Positions 23,485 to 32,320 of a stretch of DNA of 42,060 nucleotides are shown here, one piece after another. The DNA comes from Acidobacteriota bacterium. Lineage in GTDB: Bacteria > Acidobacteriota > UBA6911 > RPQK01 > JAJDTT01. How positions within the stretch are numbered: the first letter of the stretch is position 1; each line of letters opens with the position of its first letter. A model generated the notes under the pieces. That model was not told the DNA's origin and made no database searches. It saw only the letters and a list, made by a program, of their open reading frames with translations. The position numbers and the translations under genes were made by a program. Where the stretch lies: assembly GCA_028874215.1 (NCBI GenBank), contig JAPPLF010000095.1, positions 1 through 42,060 on the forward strand. Reading direction: 5' to 3'.

Positions 23485-23524
23485 TCCCCTCCCCGGCAAC
23501 CTCAGGCTCGGAAACCGGATTGTA

Positions 23525-24544
23525 TCAGATCCGGCTTGCTCCGAAGCTGCCGCCTGCCGCCGGGAGGCGGACCGCCTGCACCTGCACCTTGAGTGTATCG
23601 GAGATTCCCCCCGGCGCCAGAAGGGCCTTGATTCCGAGCCGATCCTCCACTCTTTCCGCCCGCAGAATGCCCCTCCTCTCCTCTTCCAGCAAGCGGGCCT
23701 CCAGGCCCCATTTCATCAGGAACCGGCGCTGGCTTCGAAGCGGACGGTTGGTCCAGCCCAGGCGCGCAGCCGTCTTGCGGAACACTCGAAAATTGACGTG
23801 GGAGGTCAGGTCCTGGCGGCCCAGATTGATGTAGGGGTCGGAATGAACCCGGTGGCGATGGTAGCAGAGCAACGTGCCGTCCCTCCGGTCCATGGCCTCG
23901 TATTCGGACGCCTCGAATCCGTAATCCAGGGTGAGGACGAAACCCCGATGGATGCGGCGGTCCAGGTCTTCCAGGACCTCCACCATCCGGAGATTCGCCT
24001 CGTAGACGTATCCCTCGCGCCAACGGGGGAATCCGAGCCGCATGTACTCCGGAATGCGCGGGTCGGAGAGTTCTCCCTCCACCTCGGCAACAGGCTCGCC
24101 CAGGCGGACGAAGATCTCCTTCAATTCGGATTGGGACACCCGCACCCGGTGCACGGGCAGCGCGTCGAAGAGTTCGTTGGAGAAGACGGCGCCGTGGATT
24201 CGGTCCGGCAGGCCGGCGTCTCCAAACTCCACGCCCCGGTATCGGACGCGGGCGAAGATCCCGGGATGCCGGTTCGCCAGCCGGTCCAGAACGCCCTTTC
24301 CCAGAATCCCCTCGCCGGCGCCCAGTTCGATGAGGTCCAAGGGTCCATCCCCGTCCAGGCGGGAGAGATACCCGGCCAGGGCGTCTCCCAGGATCCGGGC
24401 GAACAGGGGATGGGTATAGGGAGACGTGTAGAAGTCTCCGCGGGGACCGAAGACCTTGGCCCCACGGCGGTAGTAGCCTGTTTGCGGATCATAGAGGCAG
24501 AACTCCATGAACCGGGCGAAGGTCATGGTTTCGCCGGAAGACAT
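23525..24544 (-). CDS. MidA/NDUFAF7-family SAM-dependent methyltransferase
   Basis: A 339-aa protein of the COG1565 family. Signatures: FMEFCLYDPQTGYYRRGAKV, GDFYTSPYTHPLF, the SAM-binding LIELGAGEG and VFSNELFDALPVHRV. In mitochondria the homologue NDUFAF7 methylates an Arg of complex I; bacterial roles are unproven. It is the last gene of the minus-strand sucC-sucD-ndk-DUF2905 set, 6 bases after the DUF2905 stop. The ATG at 24544 lacks a strong ribosome site and is probably coupled to the gene before it. No membrane segment. Confidence 0.86.
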   Translation of the reverse strand: MSSGETMTFARFMEFCLYDPQTGYYRRGAKVFGPRGDFYTSPYTHPLFARILGDALAGYLSRLDGDGPLDLIELGAGEGILGKGVLDRLANRHPGIFARVRYRGVEFGDAGLPDRIHGAVFSNELFDALPVHRVRVSQSELKEIFVRLGEPVAEVEGELSDPRIPEYMRLGFPRWREGYVYEANLRMVEVLEDLDRRIHRGFVLTLDYGFEASEYEAMDRRDGTLLCYHRHRVHSDPYINLGRQDLTSHVNFRVFRKTAARLGWTNRPLRSQRRFLMKWGLEARLLEEERRGILRAERVEDRLGIKALLAPGGISDTLKVQVQAVRLPAAGGSFGASRI

Positions 24545-24550
24545 GGGGGG

Positions 24551-24772
24551 CTAGCGCCGGAACCACTGGATCAGCCAGTAGACGAGAGTCAGGGCGACGC
24601 TGACCAGCAGGCAGGTGACGACGGGAAAGTGCAGGCTCCAGTTTTCCCGCCGGATGTGCAAGTCCCCCGGAAGGCGTCCCAGCCTCAGCGACGGCATCCA
24701 GGTCAGCAACAATCCGGCCGCCGCCAGGGCCAGTCCCAGGAAGATCAGGACTTTTCCCAGGTCTTGGAACAT
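24551..24772 (-). CDS. DUF2905 small membrane protein
   Basis: A 73-aa protein with two transmembrane helices (about 8-26 and 48-68) around the hallmark loop LGRLPGDLHIRREN of DUF2905. Function is unknown; the family often sits beside housekeeping genes. Gaps are 7 bases to ndk and 6 to the methyltransferase, so it is part of the sucC operon. The loop likely faces the cytoplasm given its positive charge, but topology is not proven. Confidence 0.9.
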   Translation of the reverse strand: MFQDLGKVLIFLGLALAAAGLLLTWMPSLRLGRLPGDLHIRRENWSLHFPVVTCLLVSVALTLVYWLIQWFRR

Positions 24773-24779
24773 GGGGGGC

Positions 24780-25199
24780 CTACCCGGAGAGTTCCAGAGC
24801 GTTGAAGAAGTAAGCGATCTCGAAGTTTGCCGATTCGGGACTGTCGGAGCCGTGAACGGCGTTGCGTTCGATGTTCTGGCCGAAGTCCTTGCGGATCGTG
24901 CCCTCGCCGGCCTGGCCCGGGTCGGTGGCGCCCATCAGGGCCCGCCAGCGATCGATGGCGTTTTCCCCCTTGAGAACCATGACTACGCACGGCCCCTCGG
25001 ACATGAAGTCCGTCAAACTGTCGAAGAAGGGGCGGTCGCGGTGCACTGCGTAGAATCCCTGCGCCAGCTCGCGGGTCAGGTGCACCATCTTCAAGCCGGC
25101 GACGGTCAGGCCGCCTGCCTCGAGCCGTTTCAGAATGGGGCCCAGCGACCCGGTCTTCACCGCGTCCGGCTTGACGATGCCCAGAGTGGACTGGTTCAT
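24780..25199 (-). CDS. ndk: Nucleoside-diphosphate kinase
   Basis: A 139-aa enzyme passing phosphate from ATP to NDPs through a phosphohistidine. The active-site His lies in [12 protein letters not shown], and the nucleotide-binding phrases GIVKPDAV and GATDPGQA are intact. Length is normal for bacterial Ndk. The start ATG (25199) overlaps the sucD stop as ATGA, so translation is coupled; the longer upstream frame is antisense-like and was rejected. sucCD-ndk linkage is well known and fits GTP/ATP exchange after succinyl-CoA synthetase. Confidence 0.96.
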   Translation of the reverse strand: MNQSTLGIVKPDAVKTGSLGPILKRLEAGGLTVAGLKMVHLTRELAQGFYAVHRDRPFFDSLTDFMSEGPCVVMVLKGENAIDRWRALMGATDPGQAGEGTIRKDFGQNIERNAVHGSDSPESANFEIAYFFNALELSG

Positions 25200-26065
25200 C
25201 CCAGGGCTTCCTCCATGGCGGCGCCGATCCGGGCCGGACTCTCCAACACGCGAACGCCGCACCGCCGCATCGTCTCCATCTTTTCCGCCGCCGTTCCCTT
25301 GCCCTGGGAGATGATGGCGCCGGCGTGGCCCATGCGGCGGCCCGGAGGCGCCGTCTGCCCGGCGATGAAACCGACCACCGGTTTCCGGAAGTGGTCCCGG
25401 ATGTACTCCGCCGCTTCTTCTTCCGCGCTGCCGCCGATTTCTCCGATCAGGACCACCCCGTCCGTATCCGGATCCTTTTCGAAGGCTTCCAGGGCGTCGA
25501 TGAAACCGGTCCCGATGAGTGGATCGCCTCCGATCCCGATGCAGGTGCTCTGCCCGATGCCCCGGGAGGTGAGCTGGTCCACCGCCTCATAGGTCAGGGT
25601 GCCGCTCCGGGAAATGCATCCCACCCTTCCGGGACGGTGGATGTGCCCCGGCATGATCCCGATCTTGCACTGGCCGGGAGAGATGATGCCGGGGCAGTTG
25701 GGACCGATGAGGCGCGTCTTTCCGCCTCTGACGAAGTTGCAGACCTGCAGCATGTCCCGCGCCGGGATCCCCTCGGTGATGCAGACCACCAGTTCCAGGC
25801 CGGCGTCGGCCGCCTCCAGAATGGCGTCTGCCGCAAAGGGGGGCGGCACGAAGATGACGCTGGCGTTGGCTCCCTCCCGGACGGCGGCTTCCCGGACCGT
25901 GTTGTAGACGGGAAGGCCGTCGTGCCGGGATCCTCCCTTGCCGGGAGTGACGCCGGCGACCACCTGGGTGCCGTAGCTGCGGCACTGGGCCGCGTGAAAG
26001 CTGCCCTCACGGCCCGTGATGCCCTGAACCACGACTCGGGTCGTCGAATCCACCCAGATTGACAC
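25196..26065 (-). CDS. sucD: Succinyl-CoA synthetase, alpha subunit
   Basis: A 289-aa TCA-cycle enzyme subunit (succinyl-CoA plus ADP/GDP and phosphate to succinate plus ATP/GTP). CoA-binding phrase [37 protein letters not shown], and the phosphorylated His in [10 protein letters not shown] are all present. Full length. It directly abuts sucC (sucC stop at 26066) and overlaps ndk by four bases. Confidence 0.97.
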   Translation of the reverse strand: MSIWVDSTTRVVVQGITGREGSFHAAQCRSYGTQVVAGVTPGKGGSRHDGLPVYNTVREAAVREGANASVIFVPPPFAADAILEAADAGLELVVCITEGIPARDMLQVCNFVRGGKTRLIGPNCPGIISPGQCKIGIMPGHIHRPGRVGCISRSGTLTYEAVDQLTSRGIGQSTCIGIGGDPLIGTGFIDALEAFEKDPDTDGVVLIGEIGGSAEEEAAEYIRDHFRKPVVGFIAGQTAPPGRRMGHAGAIISQGKGTAAEKMETMRRCGVRVLESPARIGAAMEEALG

Positions 26066-27250
26066 TCAATTATTCTCCGTTGACGGGGCAGCCTCGCCGG
26101 CCAGGCGACAGACCTTCTCGGCTGCATCCTGCATTCCATACGCGACTTCGAAATCCAGACCCGAGTCGCGGAGGATTTCCCGGCCTCGCTCGACGTTGGT
26201 CCCCTCCAGCCGCACCACCACCGGAACGCCGACACCCACTTCCCGCGCGGCTTGGACCACGCCCTCGGCCAGCGTGTCGCAGCGCATGATTCCACCGAAA
26301 ATGTTGATCAGCACGGAGCGGACGCTGGGGTCGGAAATCAGGATCTCGAACGCCGTCTTCACCTGCTGCACGCTGGCTCCGCCCCCCACGTCCAGAAAGT
26401 TGGCCGGGTTGCCGCCGGCCAACTTGATGATGTCCATGGTGGCCATGGCCAGACCGGCGCCGTTGACCATGCAGCCCACGTTCCCGTCCAGCTTGATGTA
26501 GTTCAGGCCGGAACGGTGGGCCAGGATCTCCAGCGGCTCCTCCTCGTGATAGTCGCGCAGCTCCCGCAGCTCCGGATGCCGGTAGAGGGCGTTGTCGTCG
26601 AAGTTCATCTTGGCGTCCAGAGCGTAGAAATCGCCGTCACCGGTCAGCACCAGCGGGTTGATCTCCACCAGCGAGGCGTCGGTCGCGGCAAAGGCCTCGG
26701 AGAGTGCCTTCATGAACCCGGCGGCCCGGCCCACGGCCTTCTTCTCCAGGCCGAGACCGTAGGCCAGATTCCTTCCCTGGAAACCCTGGAGTCCCAAGGC
26801 CGGGTCCACCTGCTCCTTCAGGATCAGTTCGGGAGTCGTCTGGGCCACCTCCTCGATTTCCATGCCCCCTTCGGTGCTGGCCATGAGCACCGCACGCTCC
26901 CGGCTCCGGTCGATGACCATGCCCAGGTAGAACTCCCGCCGGATGTCCAAACCCTCCTCGATCAAGACCTGGCGCACCAGGGTCCCCTCCGGGCCGGTCT
27001 GCGGAGTCACGAGCCGGGTCCCCAGCATCGCCCGGGTGCTCCGCTCCGCCTCTTCCGGAGAGCGGACGATCTTGACGCCTCCCCCCTTGCCGCGGCCCCC
27101 GGCATGGACCTGGGCCTTGACCGCTACGACCCCTCCCAGGGACCGTGCGATCTCGAAGGCTTCGGCGGGACTCTGGGTGACCTTTCCCCGGGGAATCCTG
27201 ACTCCGTACCGGGCCAGAATCTCCTTGGCCTGGAACTCGTGAATTTTCAT
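26066..27250 (-). CDS. sucC: Succinyl-CoA synthetase, beta subunit
   Basis: A 394-aa ATP-grasp subunit pairing with Suc[21 protein letters not shown] is the standard N-terminus; [16 protein letters not shown] binds nucleotide; [20 protein letters not shown] and [10 protein letters not shown] are the C-terminal CoA-ligase motifs. It is the first gene of a five-gene minus-strand operon. The 84-base gap to the divergent S9 peptidase gene must hold promoters in both directions, but I could not assign hexamers with confidence. Confidence 0.97.
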   Translation of the reverse strand: MKIHEFQAKEILARYGVRIPRGKVTQSPAEAFEIARSLGGVVAVKAQVHAGGRGKGGGVKIVRSPEEAERSTRAMLGTRLVTPQTGPEGTLVRQVLIEEGLDIRREFYLGMVIDRSRERAVLMASTEGGMEIEEVAQTTPELILKEQVDPALGLQGFQGRNLAYGLGLEKKAVGRAAGFMKALSEAFAATDASLVEINPLVLTGDGDFYALDAKMNFDDNALYRHPELRELRDYHEEEPLEILAHRSGLNYIKLDGNVGCMVNGAGLAMATMDIIKLAGGNPANFLDVGGGASVQQVKTAFEILISDPSVRSVLINIFGGIMRCDTLAEGVVQAAREVGVGVPVVVRLEGTNVERGREILRDSGLDFEVAYGMQDAAEKVCRLAGEAAPSTENN

Positions 27251-27334
27251 CGCCGCTATGAAACACCATACAATGGGCGCAGTTCAAGACGGTGCCGGAG
27301 AGATCGGGAAAAAGGAACCGAAAAGCGAGCCGGA

Positions 27335-29230
27335 ATGAACAGCGCGGCGGGCCGACTCTGGGAGAGTCCCTTGGCGCCCGGCCAAGGGGCGGCGCGGGTC
27401 CGGCCGAGTGACGTCCAATGGACGGCATCGGGAGGTCTGGTCTGGCGGGAAAATCGTTCCGCGACAGGGGTTCTGGTGGTTCGCGAATCCCTCGACGGTC
27501 CGCCCCGGGACCTGGTCTCCGGGCGTTCCGTTCGAGCCCGGGTGGGATACGGCGGCGGCGACTTTTCGGTGTCCGGCGACCAGGTTTTTTTCGTCTCCGG
27601 GGGGAGGATCTTTCGCCGGGGATTGGAGGACTCGGAATCCGCGCCCGTGACCCCGCCGTGGGGCAAGGCGGCGGCGCCGTCGGCGTCTCCGGACGGCCGC
27701 CGGCTGGTCTATGTCCATTCCTCCGAGGGTGTGGACTGCCTCGGTCTGGCGCCGACGGACGGCTCCGGCTGGCCGGTCCAATTGGCGTCCGGACGCGACT
27801 TCTACATGCAGCCGGCCTGGCACCCGGACGGCCGCCGGGTCGCCTGGGTCGCGTGGGACCACCCCAACATGCCTTGGGACGGAAGCGGCCTCTACCTGGG
27901 CGAGGCCGGCTGCCGGACAGGGGCCGGAGATGGACCGGAGCCGGTGCTGGTGGCCGGTGATCCGGCAGGTTCCGTCGCGGTCTTCCAACCTGCTTTTTCC
28001 CCGGACGGCCGCTACCTGAGCTTCGTCTCCGATCGGGAAGGCTGGTTCAACCTCTGGCTTTACGACCTGGCGGACGGATCGCTGCAGCCGTTGGTGCGCG
28101 AGCCTTGCGAGTACGCGGGGCCGGCTTGGATCCAGGGGCTCAGATCCCACGCCTGGACCCCGTCGGGCGACGCGGTCTACGCGATTCGGCTGACTCGGGG
28201 CCGTGCGGCGCTGGTGCGGGTGGACCTGGAGGAACGGCGACCCCAGCCGGTCGGCGGCGGCCTCTCCCGCTATTCGGCGTTGAGCCAGCTCTCGCCGGCG
28301 CCCGAAGGCGAGCGGGTCGCACTCGTCGGCTCCTCCCCGCTGCTTCCGCGCCGGGTCCTCACCGTTTCAGCTCATGGCGCGGTGGAGACCTGGTCCCAGG
28401 TGACTCCCGATCCGCCGGAAGCAGCCTACCTGGGCCATCCCCGTCCCCTTTCCTGGCGAGTGCGGTCCGAGGTCGATCTTCCGGAACCCCTGGACTGTCA
28501 TGGCTTGTACTACCGTCCCAGAAATCCCGCGCACCGGCCAACGGCTCCGCCCCCTGCGGTCATTCGGGTCCATGGCGGTCCCACCTCTCAGGCCCTGGTC
28601 GAATACCGTTTCGAAATCCCTTTCCTGACCAGCCGGGGATTCGCCGTGCTGGATCTCAACTACCGGGGCAGCTCCGGTTACGGCCGCACATACCGGGATG
28701 CCCTGAAGGGTCAATGGGGAGTGGCCGACGTCGAGGACACCCGGTCCGCCGCCGAAACCCTGGTCTCCAGCGGACGAGCCCGTCCCGATCGCCTCTTCGT
28801 CCTGGGAGGCAGCGCCGGGGGGTTCACCGTACTGTTGTGCCTGATCCGTTATCCGGGCCTGTTTCGAGCCGGAGTCTGCCTCTACGGAGTCTCCGATCTA
28901 CTCGCCCTGACCCGGGAGACGCATAAGTTCGAGGCGCATTACCTGGACTCGCTGGTGGGACTCCTGCCCCGGGACGAGTCCCGCTACCGGGACCGCTCGC
29001 CTTTGGGGCGGGCCGGGTCGATCCGGGATCCGGTCGCACTCTTTCAGGGCGAAGACGACGAAGTCGTTCCCCCCAGCCAATCGGACCGGATCGCCGAAGT
29101 TCTGGCGGGGCGGGGAGTCCCCCATATCTACCATCGGTTCCCGGGTGAAGGACACGGCTGGAAGAAGTCGCAGACCATCGAGACCTACCTGGAGGCGTTG
29201 CAGGAGTTCCTGGCCGAACACGCGGCCTGA
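27335..29230 (+). CDS. S9-family prolyl oligopeptidase / acylaminoacyl-peptidase-like
   Basis: A 631-aa serine peptidase. Residues 1-370 form a beta propeller with TolB/WD40-like repeats (ASPDGRRLVYVHSS, AWHPDGRRVAWVAWD, FSPDGRYLSFVSDREGWFNL), followed by an alpha/beta-hydrolase domain. The catalytic triad is Ser493 (LGGSAGGFT), Asp574 or 575 (GEDDEVVP) and His607 (GEGHGWKK). HGGPTSQ is the oxyanion-side motif. No signal peptide, so cytoplasmic. ATG 27335 is chosen; the frame remains open far upstream only because it runs antisense through sucC. No Shine-Dalgarno is clear. It cleaves short peptides; specificity is unknown. Confidence 0.88.
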   Translation: MNSAAGRLWESPLAPGQGAARVRPSDVQWTASGGLVWRENRSATGVLVVRESLDGPPRDLVSGRSVRARVGYGGGDFSVSGDQVFFVSGGRIFRRGLEDSESAPVTPPWGKAAAPSASPDGRRLVYVHSSEGVDCLGLAPTDGSGWPVQLASGRDFYMQPAWHPDGRRVAWVAWDHPNMPWDGSGLYLGEAGCRTGAGDGPEPVLVAGDPAGSVAVFQPAFSPDGRYLSFVSDREGWFNLWLYDLADGSLQPLVREPCEYAGPAWIQGLRSHAWTPSGDAVYAIRLTRGRAALVRVDLEERRPQPVGGGLSRYSALSQLSPAPEGERVALVGSSPLLPRRVLTVSAHGAVETWSQVTPDPPEAAYLGHPRPLSWRVRSEVDLPEPLDCHGLYYRPRNPAHRPTAPPPAVIRVHGGPTSQALVEYRFEIPFLTSRGFAVLDLNYRGSSGYGRTYRDALKGQWGVADVEDTRSAAETLVSSGRARPDRLFVLGGSAGGFTVLLCLIRYPGLFRAGVCLYGVSDLLALTRETHKFEAHYLDSLVGLLPRDESRYRDRSPLGRAGSIRDPVALFQGEDDEVVPPSQSDRIAEVLAGRGVPHIYHRFPGEGHGWKKSQTIETYLEALQEFLAEHAA

Positions 29231-29310
29231 TCCGGAAAAAGGGAGAAGGAGAAACCCGGAACCGCCCCGGCGGCTTTCCCGGGACCGAAGATCAACCGGT
29301 GCTTCAGCAG

Positions 29311-30345
29311 TTACAACGCGTCGCCGGTGGTATGGAAATTTTCCTCGCGGCGATGAGGAGTGGACCGGTGCGACGCGGGGAGGTCGAGATCCTTGCTCAG
29401 TCGAATGACGATTTCCGTCCCGGCTGGAATTACGATGTCCCTCCCCCGGGTCACCAGAATCCCGGCCGCTCCCACTGCGGCCCCGGCGGCCGCCCCCACG
29501 GCGACCCCTTCCTTACCGCCGCCGATCAGGCCGATCAGCGCACCGATGGCGGATGAGGCCCCGATCTTGCCGGCATCCCCGGCCTTTTCCCCAGGTTCCT
29601 TCAGCGTGCCTTCTTCGTCGGGGACGCTCCTCTTGCGCGGCTCCACCAGGGAAGCCATCAGGGCATCCATGGGGACCACTCGTCCGTCTCTGAAGCGCAG
29701 CTCCTTGAAGTGCAGGTTCATGCGGGCCCGGCCCCGGATCCGGCCGGCCCTCACCAACTGGGAGATGGAACCGCGAACCTCGACGCCCTTGGGTATGGCC
29801 CTTGCCCTCCCCGCATCGATTCTCTGAATCACCCGGGCTGAGAAAGTGTCTCCGACTTTGTGGGTTCTGGTGGTGAGCGGTTCCTTCATTCGAACGCGAA
29901 TCTCGGTCCCGGCCGGGATCCGGAGCTTGGATTCCGAGTCCGCTGCGGCCGGAGATCGGGCCTCCGGACCATCCGGTTCCGGTGCCGGGGCACGCCGCCG
30001 GGAGCCCGGCCGGTCAGGATAGAACCCGTCGTCATAGCCGGCTTCGAAACCCCGGCGATAGCCGTTTCGATAGATTTCGGGGTCGTCCCGGTCCGGATCG
30101 ACCCCGGGATCCAACCGCTGATATTCCCGCTTGTTGGCCATGTCGTAGTAATGGCGCGCCGCCCGATCGCTTTCTCCCGACCGTTGTCCGTCCACGTAAC
30201 CGCGGCCATACGCGGTCCTGTAGGTATCGGATGAACCGTCCTGCCCCAACAGGTTCGAGGTCCAGACCTGGGGGCAGAGCAGGACCAGGACCAGGAGAAG
30301 CCTTCCTGCCGGATTGCCGGGAAATCGATGCACCGGTCTCGTCAT
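29311..30345 (-). CDS. Exported glycine-zipper protein, unknown
   Basis: A 344-aa precursor with an N-terminal signal (PAGRLLLVLVLLCPQV). Residues about 45-110 carry Tyr-Gly repeats (YRTAYGRGYVDGQRSGE, YRNGYRRGFEAGYDDGF). The central region (PAGTEIRVRMKEPLTTRTHK, VGDTFSARVIQ) resembles a beta-rich conserved acidobacterial exported domain. A Gly/Ala zipper follows (IGALIGLIGGGKEG, VGAAAGAAVGAAG), able to insert in or pack against a membrane. The end repeats IPAGTEIVIRL. Function is unknown. Its start overlaps the stop of the next gene upstream (30342) as ATGA, so the two exported proteins are coupled. Order on the strand: hemE, 204-aa protein, this gene. Confidence 0.68.
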   Translation of the reverse strand: MTRPVHRFPGNPAGRLLLVLVLLCPQVWTSNLLGQDGSSDTYRTAYGRGYVDGQRSGESDRAARHYYDMANKREYQRLDPGVDPDRDDPEIYRNGYRRGFEAGYDDGFYPDRPGSRRRAPAPEPDGPEARSPAAADSESKLRIPAGTEIRVRMKEPLTTRTHKVGDTFSARVIQRIDAGRARAIPKGVEVRGSISQLVRAGRIRGRARMNLHFKELRFRDGRVVPMDALMASLVEPRKRSVPDEEGTLKEPGEKAGDAGKIGASSAIGALIGLIGGGKEGVAVGAAAGAAVGAAGILVTRGRDIVIPAGTEIVIRLSKDLDLPASHRSTPHRREENFHTTGDAL

Positions 30346-30956
30346 TGCCGTTGTCTGAATTGCAGATCCCCTTCGGTCTGGCGTGGAGTGGAGATCAAGA
30401 CGCGATCCTTGATGTCGTTCCACTTTAGCAGAAAGTTGTCCAACAGTAGATCCGTGCCGCTGGAGTGGAGGCCGCCCTCCTCATCCTTGTATTGGAAATA
30501 GTGCAGCGTGTACCCCTTGACGGCGTAAAGTCCTCCGCTGCGGTGATACGGAACGATGTTGGAAAATTCTCCCAGCCGCTCGCCGTCGCTGGAGTAGACG
30601 GAAACGCCCTCCAGGGATTCCTCCGGGATTGTCCTGAGCAGGTTGTTGGTCAAGGGAAAGAAGATCTCTTGGCGGCGGACCCGGAACAACTGCGCCGGCG
30701 TCAACGAACATTCCGTTTCCTCGACGGCCTCCCGCACCCGGGTGACGACCTTGTCCACGTTCTCCCAACGTCCCCGTTTCGGCTTTCCCCGGGTCTTGAG
30801 CTTGGCCGGGACCTTCAGGCCGGGGAGGATCGATTCGCAGTCCGGGCCGGCTGCAACCGGCTCCGTCCCGCCGAAAAGGAACAGGAACGGGAACAGGATG
30901 GTGCATCCGAATCGAAATCGGGGCACGGCGCACATGATCTTCCGGTGGACGCCCAT
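30342..30956 (-). CDS. Exported protein of unknown function
   Basis: A 204-aa precursor; the start could be ATG 30956 or ATG 30935 (preceded by GGAAGA). The signal (RFGCTILFPFLFLFGGTEPV) predicts export. The mature part (QEIFFPLTNNLLRTIPEESL, YSSDGERLGEFSNIVPY, GLYAVKGYTLHYFQYKDEEG, LLDNFLLKWNDIKDRVL) reads as a compact mixed fold, with no motif I recognise. It lies 32 bases after hemE and overlaps the glycine-zipper gene by four bases. The pair may work together at the envelope. Confidence 0.6.
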   Translation of the reverse strand: MGVHRKIMCAVPRFRFGCTILFPFLFLFGGTEPVAAGPDCESILPGLKVPAKLKTRGKPKRGRWENVDKVVTRVREAVEETECSLTPAQLFRVRRQEIFFPLTNNLLRTIPEESLEGVSVYSSDGERLGEFSNIVPYHRSGGLYAVKGYTLHYFQYKDEEGGLHSSGTDLLLDNFLLKWNDIKDRVLISTPRQTEGDLQFRQRQ

Positions 30957-30988
30957 TCCTATCTTGATGGAATCCCTGGCGAAAACGA

Positions 30989-32035
30989 TCACTTTGACTC
31001 CTCTCGAACCCAATCGACCATGGCCGCGACGGCGTCCGGATCGGTGGGCGGCAAAACGCCGTGACCCAGGTTGAAGATGTGTCCCCGGCGTCCCCGGGCC
31101 TGGGCCAGAACCTCGCGCACCTTCCGCTTCAGGACCGGCCGGGGGGCCATCAGGGCAAGCGGGTCGAGATTCCCCTGGATGGCCTGACCCGAACCCAGCC
31201 GTTCCCAGACCTGGTCCAGGTCGACCCGCCAATCGACACCCAGCACCGTCCCGTCCGCTTCCTGCATGTCTTCCAGAAGAGCCCCGGTTCCGGTTCCGAA
31301 ATGGATCAGGGGGACCCCCCGATGTTTGAGCCCTTGGAACAGGGCCCGGGAAAAGGGAAGGACGTACTCCCGGTAGTCGGCCCGGCCCAGGCTGCCGACC
31401 CAACTGTCGAAGAGCTGGACCGCCTGGGCTCCCGCATCGACCTGCGCATTCAGATAGGAGACCTGCACTTCCACCAGCTTTCCCATCAACTCCTTCCAGG
31501 CGTCCGGATGGGTGTACATGAACTTCTTGGTCTCCTGGAAGTTCTTGGACTTGCCCCCTTCGATCATGTAGCTGGCGAGAGTGAAGGGAGCGCCGCAGAA
31601 TCCGATCAAGGCCCGCCCCGGGTCCAACTCCTGCCGCACCAGCCGGAGCGCCTCCATCACGTGGGACAGGTGCTCCCAGGGATCCATGGTGTGGAGCGCC
31701 CGGACCGCTTCGGGGCTCCTGACCGGCCGGGAAATGACGGGACCCTCTCCGGCGGCGAACCGGAAATCCAGGCCCATTCCCTTCAGCGGCAGGAGGATGT
31801 CCGCGAAAATAATGGCCGCGTCCAGATCGAAACGCCGGATGGGCTGCAGGGTCACCTCAGCCGCCAACTCCGGGTTTCCACAGATTTCCAAGAGGGTGTA
31901 ACGCTCCCTCAACCGCCGGTATTCAGGCAGGTAGCGGCCCGCCTGGCGCATCACCCAGACCGGAGTGCAATCCACCTCCCGGTGCCGGCAAGCCCGCAGG
32001 AAGCGTCCCTCCCGTCGATGGTTCCTATCAGTCAT
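30989..32035 (-). CDS. hemE: Uroporphyrinogen decarboxylase
   Basis: A 348-aa heme-pathway enzyme that converts uroporphyrinogen III to coproporphyrinogen III in the cytoplasm. Conserved: RQAGRYLPEYR (residues 30-40), IIFADILLP with the key Asp, GFCGAPFTLASYMIEG, FDSWVGSL and the C-terminal FNLGHGVLPPTDP. Length is standard. ATG 32035 was chosen because the longer frame adds no conserved residues. No other hem gene is in the window. A TATACT at 32104-32109 (minus strand) could be its -10. Confidence 0.96.
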   Translation of the reverse strand: MTDRNHRREGRFLRACRHREVDCTPVWVMRQAGRYLPEYRRLRERYTLLEICGNPELAAEVTLQPIRRFDLDAAIIFADILLPLKGMGLDFRFAAGEGPVISRPVRSPEAVRALHTMDPWEHLSHVMEALRLVRQELDPGRALIGFCGAPFTLASYMIEGGKSKNFQETKKFMYTHPDAWKELMGKLVEVQVSYLNAQVDAGAQAVQLFDSWVGSLGRADYREYVLPFSRALFQGLKHRGVPLIHFGTGTGALLEDMQEADGTVLGVDWRVDLDQVWERLGSGQAIQGNLDPLALMAPRPVLKRKVREVLAQARGRRGHIFNLGHGVLPPTDPDAVAAMVDWVREESK

Positions 32036-32103
32036 TGATCCGTTCCCAGTCGCTGGTCCGGAGTTCCCGCCGGTTTGCTCCGTACGCTCCGGAAAGACTA
32101 GAG

Positions 32104-32109
32104 AGTATA
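32104..32109 (-). promoter_or_regulatory. -10-like TATACT upstream of hemE
   Basis: A good -10 match 69 bases before the hemE start, with no good -35 at standard spacing. It is one of the few AT-rich spots in this divergent gap. The yifB side of the gap shows no hexamers. Confidence 0.3.
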
Positions 32110-32320
32110 CCCCGGAACCTTGAACTCCACCCGGCTCCGGCCTCCGGCTCCCTCCCAAGGCGCGTTGGAACCGGCCTGCCGCTTCGCATTTTCCCTGCCC
32201 GGGACGTTAACAAGCGGTTGAAGCGCACCATAGCGTGCTCGGCTCGGCGCCGGGCGGGCGATGGTGAGAGGATCTGCCGCAGCGGGCGGCGGTCGTGTGA
32301 ATTCAGGGGTGTTCCGGGCC

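Noticed and set aside
26252-27334. A 361-codon upstream extension of the S9 peptidase
   Set aside because: It runs antisense through sucC; the peptidase fold starts at 27335.
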